DNA of 64,000 bases, from contig JAJFLB010000008.1 of NCBI GenBank assembly GCA_021772915.1, positions 59,902 through 123,901 on the forward strand, given 5' to 3'. The notes under the pieces were generated by a model. The model had not been told where the DNA came from. It saw only the letters and a program-made list of their open reading frames with translations, and made no database searches. The stretch's first letter is position 1. Each line of letters opens with the position of its first letter. Shown here piece by piece: positions 41,956 to 51,208 of the stretch. This stretch comes from Gammaproteobacteria bacterium. GTDB lineage: Bacteria > Pseudomonadota > Gammaproteobacteria > Xanthomonadales > SZUA-36. The position numbers were made by a program, and so were the translations under genes.

Positions 41956-44866
41956 AATCAATCGTCTGCCTGCCCCATACGGATTACTACTGAACCGCCA
42001 GCAGGTCATTACTTTCAGCTTTAATAATAATCACTATGAGTGTCTTGCAGGCGACTGCATCGCCAGCGCACTGGCTGCCAATGACCAGTGGCTGCTGAGT
42101 CGTTCATTCAAGTATCATCGCCCCCGTGGCGTACTGACCATGGCCGGACAGGATGCCAATACCCTGGTCCAGCTTCCGGCCAACCCAAATGTGTTGGCCG
42201 ACCGGGAACCTGTCCGCGAAGGTATGCAGGTCGCAGCGCAAAACATCAGTGGCAAACTTGAGAATGATCGCGCTAGCTGGATTGGGCGATTTGCGAAATT
42301 CCTGCCGGTTGGATTCTATTACCGGGCCTTTTATAAACCCAGGGGTATCTGGGAGAAGTGGGCCCCCCTTGTCCGTAAAAAAGCGGGTCTGGGGATTATC
42401 GACAAAAACCACCAACCAGAGTACTTCGATAAGCAATACCTGTTTTATGATGTGGTCATAGTGGGTGGCGGCCCGGCCGGAATGTCAGCAGCAATCGCAG
42501 CAGCAAAATCAGGTGCTGCCGTACTGCTCGTTGACGAATCCCCTGTTCTGGGTGGTTCACTTAACTACGCCCGGCTTGATGCACAGGGACAACGCGCGCA
42601 AGAATTGCGTATCGAGTTGATCAACGAAGTCAATTCATACAGCAAAATCGACGTCATGCTGAACGCGGTGTGTAACGGTTGGCATGCGGATAACTGGCTG
42701 CCAATTGTTCAGACTCGGCGACTTTATAAGGTGAGGGCTGTCGAGACCATCATGTGTGTGGGTAGTCTGGAGCAACCGGCATTGTTTCATTGCAATGACT
42801 TGCCTGGAATCATGCTGGGTAGTGCCGCCCAACGCCTTCTTCACCTGTACGGTGTGCGACCCGGAAAAGCAGCAGTCGTGCTGGCAGGTAATAATGAGGC
42901 CTATGCGGTTGCACTCGACCTTCTGGACGTTGGTGTTGATGTCAAGTCAATTGTCGAACTCAGAAAAGACCCCCACTTTGATGAATGCGCACGCAGCGTG
43001 ATCAACCGCGAAATTCCCGTAAAAACCGGCCACGCCATTTTCGCCGCAGCGACGGGGCATGACAGGAACCATCTTGGCCAGGTAGACATTCGCAAAGTCG
43101 TGGCAGATGGCAAGTGTGACACACAGGGCGAGGTCATCGAGTGTGACCTGTTGTGTATGAGTGTGGGATTCATGCCCGCGTACCAACTCCCATGCCAGGC
43201 GGGTGGTCAACTCAGTTACGATGATGATCATGCGAGTTTTACTCTGGACAAACTACCCAATGCCTGTCGTATGGCGGGCTCGGTTACAGGCAGTTGGGAT
43301 ATTGAACAAACCATGGAAGGTGCCCGGGTTGCAGGCGTTGTTGCGGGTAACAACACCACAGGTGCAGGCAATCAAACGCTAACAGAATCCAGTGTTGCTA
43401 AAAAGGCCCTGGAACTCAATTTTCCCTGGCCAATATTTCCCCACCCCGATGGCAAGGAGTTTGTAGATTTCGATGAAGACCTGCAAGTTTCGGATATCGT
43501 CAATGCGGTGGCAGATGGCTACGAACATATCCAACTGGTGAAGCGGTATTCAACCTGTGGAATGGGGCCATCACAAGGCCGCCACTCAGCCTTGGCAGCC
43601 GCGCGCTTGGTCGCGAAAGAAACCGGTAAAACGGTTGCGGATACAGGGGTTACAACTGCCCGGCCACCATTTACCGAGGAGCGGCTTGCCCATAGTGCGG
43701 GACGAAGTTTTTACCCTGCCCGTCGTAGCAATATTCACCACCGTCACCTGGAAGCAGGTGCGCAAATGCTGCACGCCGGTGCCTGGTTTCGACCAGCATT
43801 TTATGGGCCAAAAAGTTCCAGAGAGCAGACCATTCAAAAAGAAGTTCAGAACGTTCGCAACAACGTTGGCCTGGTGGATGTATCAACGCTGGGCGGTATG
43901 GAAATACGTGGACCTGACGCAAGTGAGTTTCTGAACAGGATTTATACCTCCAGCTTCGTCAAACAGAGGGTTGGACGTGCCGGATATGCCTTGCTTACTA
44001 ACGAAGCAGGCGTGGTAATCGATGACGGTGTGGTCTGTCGGTTCCGTGAACACCACTATTATGTGACTACCACGACGGGCGGTGCGGACCGGGTTTACCA
44101 AACCATGCTTAAATGGAACGCACAGTGGCGACTGGATGTGGATATTGCCAATGTCACTTCCGCCTGGTGTGGTGTTAATGTTGCCGGTCCAAAAGCACGG
44201 GCCGTGCTGCAACCCTTGTGTCCAAATATCGATTTGAGCGCTACAGCATTTCCCTACATGGGTGTGCTGGAAGATTGCATAGACAGTATACCCGCACGCC
44301 TTATCCGGGTTGGCTTTGTCGGTGAACTGGGCTATGAAATTCATGTTCCCCAGCACTTTGGTGAAGCGCTGTGGGACAAGCTGATGAAAGCGGGTGCGGA
44401 TCACCAGATTGCGCCTTTTGGTATAGAGGCACAACGCATTTTGCGGCTGGAAAAAGGCCACATTATTGTGGGACAGGACACAGACGCCCTGTCTAACCCA
44501 CTGGAAGTGCAAATGGGCTGGGCAGTAGCTCACAAGAAACCGTTTTTTGTGGGTAACCGAACCATCCGCGAGCTTGAGAAATCCGGGCTTGAGCGAAGTC
44601 TCGTTGGTTTTGTAGTAAATGATCCGCAAGCTCCAATTCCACTCGAAAGTCACCTGCTTCTGGAGGGTGAGACTATGGTCGGTCGTGTCACCTCCTGCGA
44701 ATTTTCTCCGACCCTAGGAAAACCGGTTGGTCTGGCCTACACACCGGTCAAAAACGCCAGGACAGGAATGCAAATCGTCATCAAGTCAAGCGGTGGAACT
44801 AGAGTCCGCGCAGACATTGTTGAGCTCCCATTTTACGACCCGGATGGACACAGGCAGGAATTGTGA
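41948..44866 (+). CDS. soxA: Sarcosine oxidase alpha subunit
   Basis: A 972-residue subunit. Order: N-terminal ferredoxin-like/[2Fe-2S]-derived segment (RSFKYHRPRGVLTMAGQDAN), NAD-binding Rossmann part (YDVVIVGGGPAGMSAAIAAA, about residues 168-187), linker with CGMGPSQGR, then a GcvT-type tetrahydrofolate domain (about 590-965: LVDVSTLGGMEIRGPDASEF, GVNVAGPKARAVL, VGFVGELGYEIHVP, ILRLEKGHIIVGQDTD). The GcvT part would form methylene-THF from the imine product. Length and order match known SoxA. Overlaps soxD by 8 nt and ends just before soxG. Confidence 0.94.
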   Translation: MAEINRLPAPYGLLLNRQQVITFSFNNNHYECLAGDCIASALAANDQWLLSRSFKYHRPRGVLTMAGQDANTLVQLPANPNVLADREPVREGMQVAAQNISGKLENDRASWIGRFAKFLPVGFYYRAFYKPRGIWEKWAPLVRKKAGLGIIDKNHQPEYFDKQYLFYDVVIVGGGPAGMSAAIAAAKSGAAVLLVDESPVLGGSLNYARLDAQGQRAQELRIELINEVNSYSKIDVMLNAVCNGWHADNWLPIVQTRRLYKVRAVETIMCVGSLEQPALFHCNDLPGIMLGSAAQRLLHLYGVRPGKAAVVLAGNNEAYAVALDLLDVGVDVKSIVELRKDPHFDECARSVINREIPVKTGHAIFAAATGHDRNHLGQVDIRKVVADGKCDTQGEVIECDLLCMSVGFMPAYQLPCQAGGQLSYDDDHASFTLDKLPNACRMAGSVTGSWDIEQTMEGARVAGVVAGNNTTGAGNQTLTESSVAKKALELNFPWPIFPHPDGKEFVDFDEDLQVSDIVNAVADGYEHIQLVKRYSTCGMGPSQGRHSALAAARLVAKETGKTVADTGVTTARPPFTEERLAHSAGRSFYPARRSNIHHRHLEAGAQMLHAGAWFRPAFYGPKSSREQTIQKEVQNVRNNVGLVDVSTLGGMEIRGPDASEFLNRIYTSSFVKQRVGRAGYALLTNEAGVVIDDGVVCRFREHHYYVTTTTGGADRVYQTMLKWNAQWRLDVDIANVTSAWCGVNVAGPKARAVLQPLCPNIDLSATAFPYMGVLEDCIDSIPARLIRVGFVGELGYEIHVPQHFGEALWDKLMKAGADHQIAPFGIEAQRILRLEKGHIIVGQDTDALSNPLEVQMGWAVAHKKPFFVGNRTIRELEKSGLERSLVGFVVNDPQAPIPLESHLLLEGETMVGRVTSCEFSPTLGKPVGLAYTPVKNARTGMQIVIKSSGGTRVRADIVELPFYDPDGHRQEL

Positions 44867-44868
44867 GC

Positions 44869-45576
44869 ATGGAAATAGTAACGCCCTTGCAATGCGATCG
44901 TCGCAGCCAACTTTACCGCTGGCACCAACATACCGGGGCAAGCTTTGAAGCACTTGCGGGATCTGTGGTAGTAACCGCTTACGCGGACGCTGAATTTGAG
45001 ACGCGCCAGGCGCGTGTTTTGGCCCTGGCTGATTTATCCACGCTACCCAGAACCGGGTTCAAGGGAATTGGCACGCTGGACTGGCTAAACGATGCCGGGT
45101 TGCAATTGCCAACTTCCCCAAATCTGGCCCGACGCCAGGCGGATGGTAGCCTGCTTGCCCGTCTGTCGGAGAACGAATTACTGGTTCTCGATGACCTGGG
45201 TGCCAGCACCGCTTTGCCGACAAGACTGGAAGCGCAGTGGTGTCTTGATTCCACTACGGGGGTTTATTTCGTGCCTCGTTATGACAGTCATTGCTGGTTT
45301 GCCCTGACAGGTGAGCACGCAGCTGCCACATTGGCAAAAGTATGTGGTGTGGACCTTCGCAGCCACAAATTTGCTGAGTATTCGATTTGCCAGACTTCAC
45401 TGGCCAAAGTCAACGCAATCATCCTGTGTATCAACCTGGCAGTGACCCCCTGCTTTTTCATCTTCAGCGATGTGAGTTCAACGCAGTATCTGTGGGAGGC
45501 CATAATGGATGCGATGGCAGAATTCAACGGCTGTTGTGTGGGTTTGGAAGCACTCAGGGCTCTGCAAGCGGGGTAA
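44869..45576 (+). CDS. soxG: Sarcosine oxidase gamma subunit
   Basis: Fourth subunit, a catalytically silent GcvT/YgfZ-like fold. Recognisable parts: VLALADLSTLPRTGFKGIGT, LARLSENELLVLDD, CWFALTGEHAAATLAKVCGVDLR and FAEYSICQTSLAKVNAIIL. ATG 44869 has AGGA at good spacing; a GTG at 44863 overlaps the soxA stop. It closes the soxBDAG set. Confidence 0.9.
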   Translation: MEIVTPLQCDRRSQLYRWHQHTGASFEALAGSVVVTAYADAEFETRQARVLALADLSTLPRTGFKGIGTLDWLNDAGLQLPTSPNLARRQADGSLLARLSENELLVLDDLGASTALPTRLEAQWCLDSTTGVYFVPRYDSHCWFALTGEHAAATLAKVCGVDLRSHKFAEYSICQTSLAKVNAIILCINLAVTPCFFIFSDVSSTQYLWEAIMDAMAEFNGCCVGLEALRALQAG

Positions 45577-45653
45577 GGCTGATCATGATTGATCGTGTTT
45601 ACACTGACAATTTACCCAATTACTGAAATATTCGAAATACAGAGGTGATACAA

Positions 45654-46997
45654 ATGGCATTTCCAACAAAATCCCCCTATGTCATCATCGGTGCCGGAAT
45701 TCACGGCCTGAGTACTGCCTACCACCTCGCCGTTGAGTTGAAGGCCCGGGGTAAAGGTAGCGGTGAGGACATCATTGTCCTCGACAAATCCGGTATCAGC
45801 GCGGGAGCCTCCGGGATTGCTTGTGGCGTCATACGCAACAACTATTTTCAACCTGCCATGCGAGAGCTTATGGCACATAGTGTCAAGGTTTGGGAAAGTG
45901 ATGCTGCTACCTATAGTTTTCACCCAGTGGGTTATATGCAAATAAGCTGTGAGAGCATGCGCAAAGACATTTGTTCTATCTATGAACAACAAAAGGCCAT
46001 TGCTTATGACTCAACTCTGATAGAGGGGAGGAAAGACTGTACGCAATACATGCAGGGCATATTCAGTGACTGGAGGGCCCAGAATATTACGTCGATTTTG
46101 CATGAAAAGCCCAGTGGCTACGCGAACAACACCAAATCCATGTATGGACTTGCCGGCAAAGCCGAGCATGAAGGTGTGCGTATCATGAGCGGTGTGGAAG
46201 TGACTGCCCTGATCCAGGATAACCAAGGTGCAATCAAATCGGTACAAACGAACAAGGGCAGGATTGATTGTGACTATGTCGTAGTCGGTGCCGGACCATG
46301 GATTAAGTATTTTTGGGATATGCTGGAATTGCCTGGCACTGTCGATATAAAAGATTCGGCCAACGGAGGGAAAATCACCAATGTCCCCATGTGGGTTTAC
46401 TGGTGTCTGGAAGAGGGCACACTGGGTGTGGACCCGGATATCCAGAAAACCAATGATGGCAAAATACCTCCCGTTATTCACGTCGATACGGATGCACCCC
46501 TGTTCTCCGATGAAGATGGATCGTTGATAACAGAGGAACAGTGGGGAATCTACTACAAACCAGATCCACACTTTGGGGGGATACAAGGCGGTGCCGCGCC
46601 CTATAAGGTAGAAAAGAATCCCGATGACGTGGCGGTTGATCCTTATGGAACAGAGTCGACTGAGTTCATAGTAGGTCCTGAATTTGCACACATGTGGGTA
46701 TCCGCACTTGCCCACTGTCAACAGCGGTTTTCGGGTACCTTGGCAAAATTTAGTCGTGACCCTTCAGGGGGAATCGGTGCTTTTTCTCCTGACAGCTTTC
46801 CGGTTTTCGATGTATTTCATCAAAACTGCTATGTCATTGCCGATTCAAACCACGGCTATAAAATGCTCGGCGTCGGCAAGCTGGTGGCTGAGGAAATCTG
46901 TGGAGAAAAATCAGTTTTGCTGGAACCCCATCGGTTTTCGCGTTTTTCTGAAGGCAAATTACACCCTGTTTCAAACAGCCCATTTCCCTGGAGCTGA
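45654..46997 (+). CDS. FAD-dependent amine/D-amino-acid oxidase (DadA/DAO fold)
   Basis: Flavoprotein of 447 residues. YVIIGAGIHGLSTAYHLAVE (N-terminal) binds FAD; ISAGASGIACGVIRNNYFQP and VIADSNHGYKMLGVGKLVAEEI resemble SoxB/dimethylglycine-type oxidases. It differs from soxB by a mid-domain insertion (VDIKDSANGGKITNVPMWVY onward), suggesting a bulkier substrate. Located directly downstream of soxG with its own ribosome site (GAGG), it may handle another N-methyl intermediate of the same pathway. The exact substrate is not assignable. Confidence 0.85.
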   Translation: MAFPTKSPYVIIGAGIHGLSTAYHLAVELKARGKGSGEDIIVLDKSGISAGASGIACGVIRNNYFQPAMRELMAHSVKVWESDAATYSFHPVGYMQISCESMRKDICSIYEQQKAIAYDSTLIEGRKDCTQYMQGIFSDWRAQNITSILHEKPSGYANNTKSMYGLAGKAEHEGVRIMSGVEVTALIQDNQGAIKSVQTNKGRIDCDYVVVGAGPWIKYFWDMLELPGTVDIKDSANGGKITNVPMWVYWCLEEGTLGVDPDIQKTNDGKIPPVIHVDTDAPLFSDEDGSLITEEQWGIYYKPDPHFGGIQGGAAPYKVEKNPDDVAVDPYGTESTEFIVGPEFAHMWVSALAHCQQRFSGTLAKFSRDPSGGIGAFSPDSFPVFDVFHQNCYVIADSNHGYKMLGVGKLVAEEICGEKSVLLEPHRFSRFSEGKLHPVSNSPFPWS

Positions 46998-47049
46998 ATA
47001 CTATCTAAAGTACAATGGATAGAATATTTCTTTGGATAGGGCCAATTGG

Positions 47050-48027
47050 GTGAAAAACGACCAGCAACTCAGTTTTCGAGCCCTGCGAATATTTGCAAGC
47101 GTAGCGGAATCGGATACCCTTACCCAGGCTGCTGAGCAGCTTGGTATAACGCAGTCTGCAGTCTCCCAGGCCATCAAGCAGCTTGAGTCACAAACTGCAT
47201 CTGAACTGGTCATAAGACGTTCCAAACCCATTAAGCTCACCGCGAGCGGCAAAATATTCAAGGAGTTTGTGCAACACACACTGGCGAATGCCCAGCGGGT
47301 GATATCAGATATCCAAATGACATCCAACAGTAGTGTATTGCGTCTGAACATCGGCATGATCGATTCATTTGCTGAAATTGCCAGCCGCCAGATCATGCAG
47401 CGAATCAAACCGTTTGCGACCAGGCTATCCATTCGAACGGGGGTATCCGGATCACTGACTGACGCTCTCCTCGATCATGATCTGGATATGCTGGTGACCA
47501 GTGAGCCGTTGGAGGATCACACCGACCTGGACCGTTACCCTATTCTACGCGACCCATTCGTAATGATTGTTCCCAATGCATATTGCCTGGAGCAGGATGT
47601 GACCCCGCAGTGGTTGAGTGAAAACGTCCCATTTGTGCACTACGCTCCACAGAACCGTATCGGGATTTTGATCGATTTGATTGCACACAGACTAAGCATC
47701 AAACTGAAAACTCACTACGAGTTGGACAGTACCCAGACGCTGTTACGTTTTGTGCAGGCAGGTCATGGCTGGGCCATGGTCACAGGTTTGTGTCTGATTC
47801 GTCACCCGGAGTTGCTAAAGGGAACAAAAGTTCTGCCCTTGGTCGATGGGGCCAACGCCCGCTATCTTTCACTGCTTTGTCATGGCGGGGAATTCGGCAA
47901 TCTGCCGGATAAAGTGGCCAGCATTTGTCAGGACATCTACACCTCAGACCTGATTCCAAAGCTCACCAAGATCGCGCCGTGGTTTAGCGAACAGGCATAT
48001 ACCATTGAAGAACTTCCAATAATTTGA
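47050..48027 (+). CDS. LysR-family transcriptional regulator
   Basis: N-terminal LysR HTH (LSFRALRIFASVAESDTLTQ, then AAEQLGITQSAVSQAIKQLE) and a C-terminal periplasmic-binding-protein-like effector domain (RLNIGMIDSFAEIA ... LRFVQAGHGWAMVTGL). GTG 47050 is preceded by AGGG at good spacing; TTG 47032 is an alternative. It lies in the same direction after the oxidase genes, so it probably regulates the sox region. Confidence 0.9.
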   Translation: MKNDQQLSFRALRIFASVAESDTLTQAAEQLGITQSAVSQAIKQLESQTASELVIRRSKPIKLTASGKIFKEFVQHTLANAQRVISDIQMTSNSSVLRLNIGMIDSFAEIASRQIMQRIKPFATRLSIRTGVSGSLTDALLDHDLDMLVTSEPLEDHTDLDRYPILRDPFVMIVPNAYCLEQDVTPQWLSENVPFVHYAPQNRIGILIDLIAHRLSIKLKTHYELDSTQTLLRFVQAGHGWAMVTGLCLIRHPELLKGTKVLPLVDGANARYLSLLCHGGEFGNLPDKVASICQDIYTSDLIPKLTKIAPWFSEQAYTIEELPII

Positions 48028-48127
48028 CGAGTGCTCAAGATGGCCAATGTCCCTGTCGCGGGCGGGGCCCGACATTGGGGCAGCCATGATATGGGCAAAG
48101 CGGTTAAAACGTGCTTTCAACATGGAC

Positions 48128-48172
48128 AAGGTGAAATGATGCGCAGGATCAAGAGAAGGTGCCCTGGGGCAT
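48128..48172 (+). repeat. 45-nt insertion in transposase remnant, copy 1
   Basis: Begins AAGGTGAAATGATGCGC and ends GGTGCCCTGGGGCAT. A homologous 45-nt insertion occupies exactly the same codon junction at 63436-63480. Confidence 0.65.
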
Positions 48173-48183
48173 GTTGAGACCTG

Positions 48184-48227
48184 CAGGGATGTAGGGGGTA
48201 GAGCAATGCCGGGAGCAATTGCCGAGA
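48184..48227 (+). repeat. Dispersed 44-nt repeat, copy 2
   Basis: Matches 13105-13148 at 39 of 44 positions. Here it directly follows the VETC codons of a transposase fragment. Confidence 0.65.
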
Positions 48228-48318
48228 GTACGCAGCGGCCAAGTATCAGTGTTACCAATAAAGTAAGCTGATAAAATGAAAACAACAGGCACGATAATGC
48301 CAAACCACAGGATATGAC

Positions 48319-49332
48319 ATGGTGAATTTTTTGAGAGTTAAGCGCTGTCTCTCCAGCCTGATTTTGCCGCTCTCGCTGACGCTACTTCTGTCTGGCTGCA
48401 CGCCCCCGGCGGACGATGAACCTATCGTGATCAAGTTTCCACATGTAACAGCGCCGGGCACACCCAAGGGTCAGGGAGCCGAGAATTTACGCAAGCTGGT
48501 GGCGGAAAGACTGGGCGAAAAGGTTGTGATTGAAGTGTACCCGTCCAGCCAACTCATGAGTGATGATGACTCGCTGGAGGCACTGGCATTTGGCGAGGTC
48601 CAGATGATTGCTGTATCTCTGTCAAAATTCGATCGCCTGACCCGCAAGTTCATGGTTTTCGATCTGCCGTTTTTGTTTGATGACCTGACTGCGGTTGAAA
48701 AATTTCAAGGCAGCGAGGCCGGCAACACCTTGTTGGCTGAGTTGACTGAAAAGGGTTTTCTTGGGCTTGCGTATTGGCATAACGGGATGAAGCACTTTGG
48801 CGGTCCTGCACCTTTGCGCCAACCATCCGACGGGGCCGGTCTCAAGTTCCGTATCATGGAGTCTGATGTGCTCCAGGCCCAGATCCTGGCAATGGATGGT
48901 AACCCGCAAAAAATGGCTTTTGGCGAGGTCTACCAGGCCCTGCAAACCGGCGCCATCGACGCCCAGGAAAATACCTGGTCAAATCTGTATTCCCAGAAGT
49001 TTTTCGAGGTCCAGGATTTCATCACCGAGAGCAATCACGGCTACCTGGGCTATTTGCTGGCTGTCAACCCAGCGTTCTGGAGTGGCTTACCGGCCGATGT
49101 GCGTGAACCGCTGGAGCAGATCATCGCGGAGGTTTCAGCACAGGTAAACGCCAGCGCACAATCTTTGAACCAGGCGGCACGTGAGAAAATCCTGGCCGCG
49201 GGTGGCACCGAGATCGTACAACTTAAAGAAGCGGAAAGAGCTTCCTGGCGCCAGGCCATGACCCCGGTGTGGGAAGAATTTGCCGACGAAATCGGTGCTG
49301 ACATTCTGTCTACCACAGCGGCAGGTAACTAG
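48319..49332 (+). CDS. dctP: TRAP transporter substrate-binding lipoprotein (DctP family)
   Basis: Periplasmic binding protein that captures an organic acid-type ligand. Lipoprotein leader with LLLSGC, then KFPHVTAPGTPKGQGAENL, QLMSDDDSLEALAFGEVQM, FDLPFLFDD and FGEVYQALQTGAIDAQENTW, the last holding the usual ligand-contact region. The Arg that binds carboxylates is probably in LKFRIMESD. Followed after 4 nt by the small membrane subunit. Substrate not deducible; the downstream enzymes hint at an esterified or amide-containing compound. Confidence 0.92.
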   Translation: MVNFLRVKRCLSSLILPLSLTLLLSGCTPPADDEPIVIKFPHVTAPGTPKGQGAENLRKLVAERLGEKVVIEVYPSSQLMSDDDSLEALAFGEVQMIAVSLSKFDRLTRKFMVFDLPFLFDDLTAVEKFQGSEAGNTLLAELTEKGFLGLAYWHNGMKHFGGPAPLRQPSDGAGLKFRIMESDVLQAQILAMDGNPQKMAFGEVYQALQTGAIDAQENTWSNLYSQKFFEVQDFITESNHGYLGYLLAVNPAFWSGLPADVREPLEQIIAEVSAQVNASAQSLNQAAREKILAAGGTEIVQLKEAERASWRQAMTPVWEEFADEIGADILSTTAAGN

Positions 49333-49336
49333 AGTA

Positions 49337-49861
49337 GTGATCAATCGCCTGGAAGAAGGCCTGCTGGCCCTGTTCCTGGCGACCATGACATTTCTCACCG
49401 CGTTTCAGGTGTTACTACGCTACGTCTTCAACAGTGGTCTGATCTGGTCGTTGGAAGCAACCACCTACTCTTTTGCCTGGCTGGTGTTGTTGGGTATGGC
49501 CTATGGCGTGCGTACACGTTGCCATATCGCCGTTGACCTGCTCGTCGGAAGACTAAGCGGACGACCACACCGCCTGGCAACGTTTGTCGCGTTGTTCATT
49601 TGCGTGGCCTATTCAGTACTGATGTTTTATGGCGGCCTGGTATTCGTCTTGCGTCTGATCGAACTCGGCAACGAGGCCCGAGACCTGCCGGTCGCACGCT
49701 GGATATTGACGTTCATGCTGCCTTTAGGGTTCGCGTTGCTGACCCTGCGGTTCCTGGAACTTGGCTGGTCGTTCGCCAGGGGCAGTATCGAGCGGTTGGG
49801 CTTTGGCGGTAACCCGCCTGCACAGGTGGAACTGGACAAAGATGAGGACGGTGGCGCGTGA
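49337..49861 (+). CDS. dctQ: TRAP transporter small membrane subunit (DctQ family)
   Basis: A 174-residue protein with four hydrophobic helices and the family stretch LIWSLEATTYSFAWLVLLGM followed by RCHIAVDLLVG. GTG 49337 puts INRLEEGLLALF at the N-terminus, as usual; the longer open frame inside dctP is discarded. Ends overlapping dctM by 4 nt. Confidence 0.9.
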   Translation: MINRLEEGLLALFLATMTFLTAFQVLLRYVFNSGLIWSLEATTYSFAWLVLLGMAYGVRTRCHIAVDLLVGRLSGRPHRLATFVALFICVAYSVLMFYGGLVFVLRLIELGNEARDLPVARWILTFMLPLGFALLTLRFLELGWSFARGSIERLGFGGNPPAQVELDKDEDGGA

Positions 49862-51132
49862 CCGGTATGTTCCTCCTGGTTGCATTATTCATATGTCTGC
49901 TGCTGGGTGTACCCATCGCCGTGTCACTGGGTTTTGCCAGCATCATGACACTGCTGGTGTTTTCAGATCAGTCTTTGCTTTCCCTGGCACAACGGTTTTT
50001 TCACACCATGCAGGTCTACCCGTTGCTGGCCGTACCATTTTTTATCCTGGCAGGAACCCTGATGACCAGTGGCGGTGTCGCACGCCGGATGATCGCCTTC
50101 GCAGATGCCCTGGTGGGCCATATGCACGGAGGTCTGGCAATGGCCTCGGTACTGGCCTGTATGCTGTTTGCGGCGGTCTCGGGATCATCACCAGCAACCG
50201 TGGTCGCCATCGGCAGCATCGTAATCGCCGGTATGGTGAACCTGGGTTATACGAGAAAATTTGCCGCCGGGGTAATCTGCAATGCCGGAACCCTGGGTAT
50301 CTTGATTCCACCTTCGATCGTGCTGGTGGTTTACGGTGCCGCAACCGAAACGTCCATCGGGAAATTGTTCATCGCCGGGATCTTGCCCGGGATGTTGCTG
50401 GCTTTTGTCATGATGGTGGCCATTTACCTGATCGCCCGCTACCGTAAAATCCCACGCCAGGACTGGCGTGGCTGGCGCAAGGTCTGGGTCACCGGGCGAC
50501 GGGCTGTCTGGGGAATGTCACTGGTGGCCATCATTCTTGGTGGCATCTACTCGGGCGCGTTTACACCCACTGAGGCGGCCGCAGTTTCAGCGGTCTACGC
50601 CCTGATCATCGCGGTCTACGTGCATCGAGATATCCGTACCAAGGCCTTGCCCGGGGTGTTTGTTGAAAGCGCCAGGATCACGGCCATGCTGATGTTTATC
50701 ATCGCCAACGCCTACCTGTTCGCGTTTGTTCTCACCACCGAGCAGATTCCACAAATCGCCTCGCAAACCATCATCGACATGGGCTTGCCGAGGTGGGCAT
50801 TTCTACTGGTGGTCAATGTCATGTTGCTGATCGCGGGTAATTTCATGGAACCCTCATCGGTGATCCTGATCCTGGCACCCATTGTATTTCCGATTGCCGT
50901 GAGCATGGGTATTGACCCGGTACACCTGGGGATCATCATGGTTGTTAACCTTGAGATCGGCATGGTGACACCACCCGTGGGTCTGAACCTGTTTGTCACC
51001 GCAGGGGTTGCCAGGATGCCGATAGAGCAGGTCATTATGGCCGCCCTGCCCTGGCTGCTGATCCTGATCAGTGTGCTGATTATCGTGACCTATGTGCCCA
51101 TTATCTCTTTGTTGTTGCCGGGATTAATGTAG
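49858..51132 (+). CDS. dctM: TRAP transporter large membrane subunit (DctM family)
   Basis: Twelve-helix transport subunit of 424 residues, the usual size. Marks: FILAGTLMTSGGVARRMIAFADALVGH, FAAVSGSSPATVVAIGSIVIAGM, GTLGILIPPSIVLVVYG and VNLEIGMVTPPVGLNLFV, all characteristic of DctM sodium/substrate loops. GTG at 49858 overlaps the dctQ stop (GTGA), so translation is coupled. Confidence 0.94.
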   Translation: MTGMFLLVALFICLLLGVPIAVSLGFASIMTLLVFSDQSLLSLAQRFFHTMQVYPLLAVPFFILAGTLMTSGGVARRMIAFADALVGHMHGGLAMASVLACMLFAAVSGSSPATVVAIGSIVIAGMVNLGYTRKFAAGVICNAGTLGILIPPSIVLVVYGAATETSIGKLFIAGILPGMLLAFVMMVAIYLIARYRKIPRQDWRGWRKVWVTGRRAVWGMSLVAIILGGIYSGAFTPTEAAAVSAVYALIIAVYVHRDIRTKALPGVFVESARITAMLMFIIANAYLFAFVLTTEQIPQIASQTIIDMGLPRWAFLLVVNVMLLIAGNFMEPSSVILILAPIVFPIAVSMGIDPVHLGIIMVVNLEIGMVTPPVGLNLFVTAGVARMPIEQVIMAALPWLLILISVLIIVTYVPIISLLLPGLM

Positions 51133-51208
51133 TCTTTATGGCGAAGAAAATGACATATCCCATGCTTTGCAACCATACTAAGGTTGAACTAATTTAAGGA
51201 ACCCGTTC

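Larger units (their letters stand above)
48087..48240 (+). mobile_element. IS91-family transposase fragment (C-terminal part)
   Basis: Reads MIWAKRLKRAFNMD, then a 45-nt insertion containing TGA (48128-48172), then VETC, matching the TWAQRLKRVFNIDIETC region of IS91-type transposases. It continues into the 44-nt repeat at 48184-48227. No other part of the transposase is present. It separates the sox region from the TRAP operon. Confidence 0.65.

Noticed and set aside
43883..44653. 256-codon minus-strand open frame inside soxA
   Set aside because: Shadow of the strongly conserved GcvT domain on the other strand.
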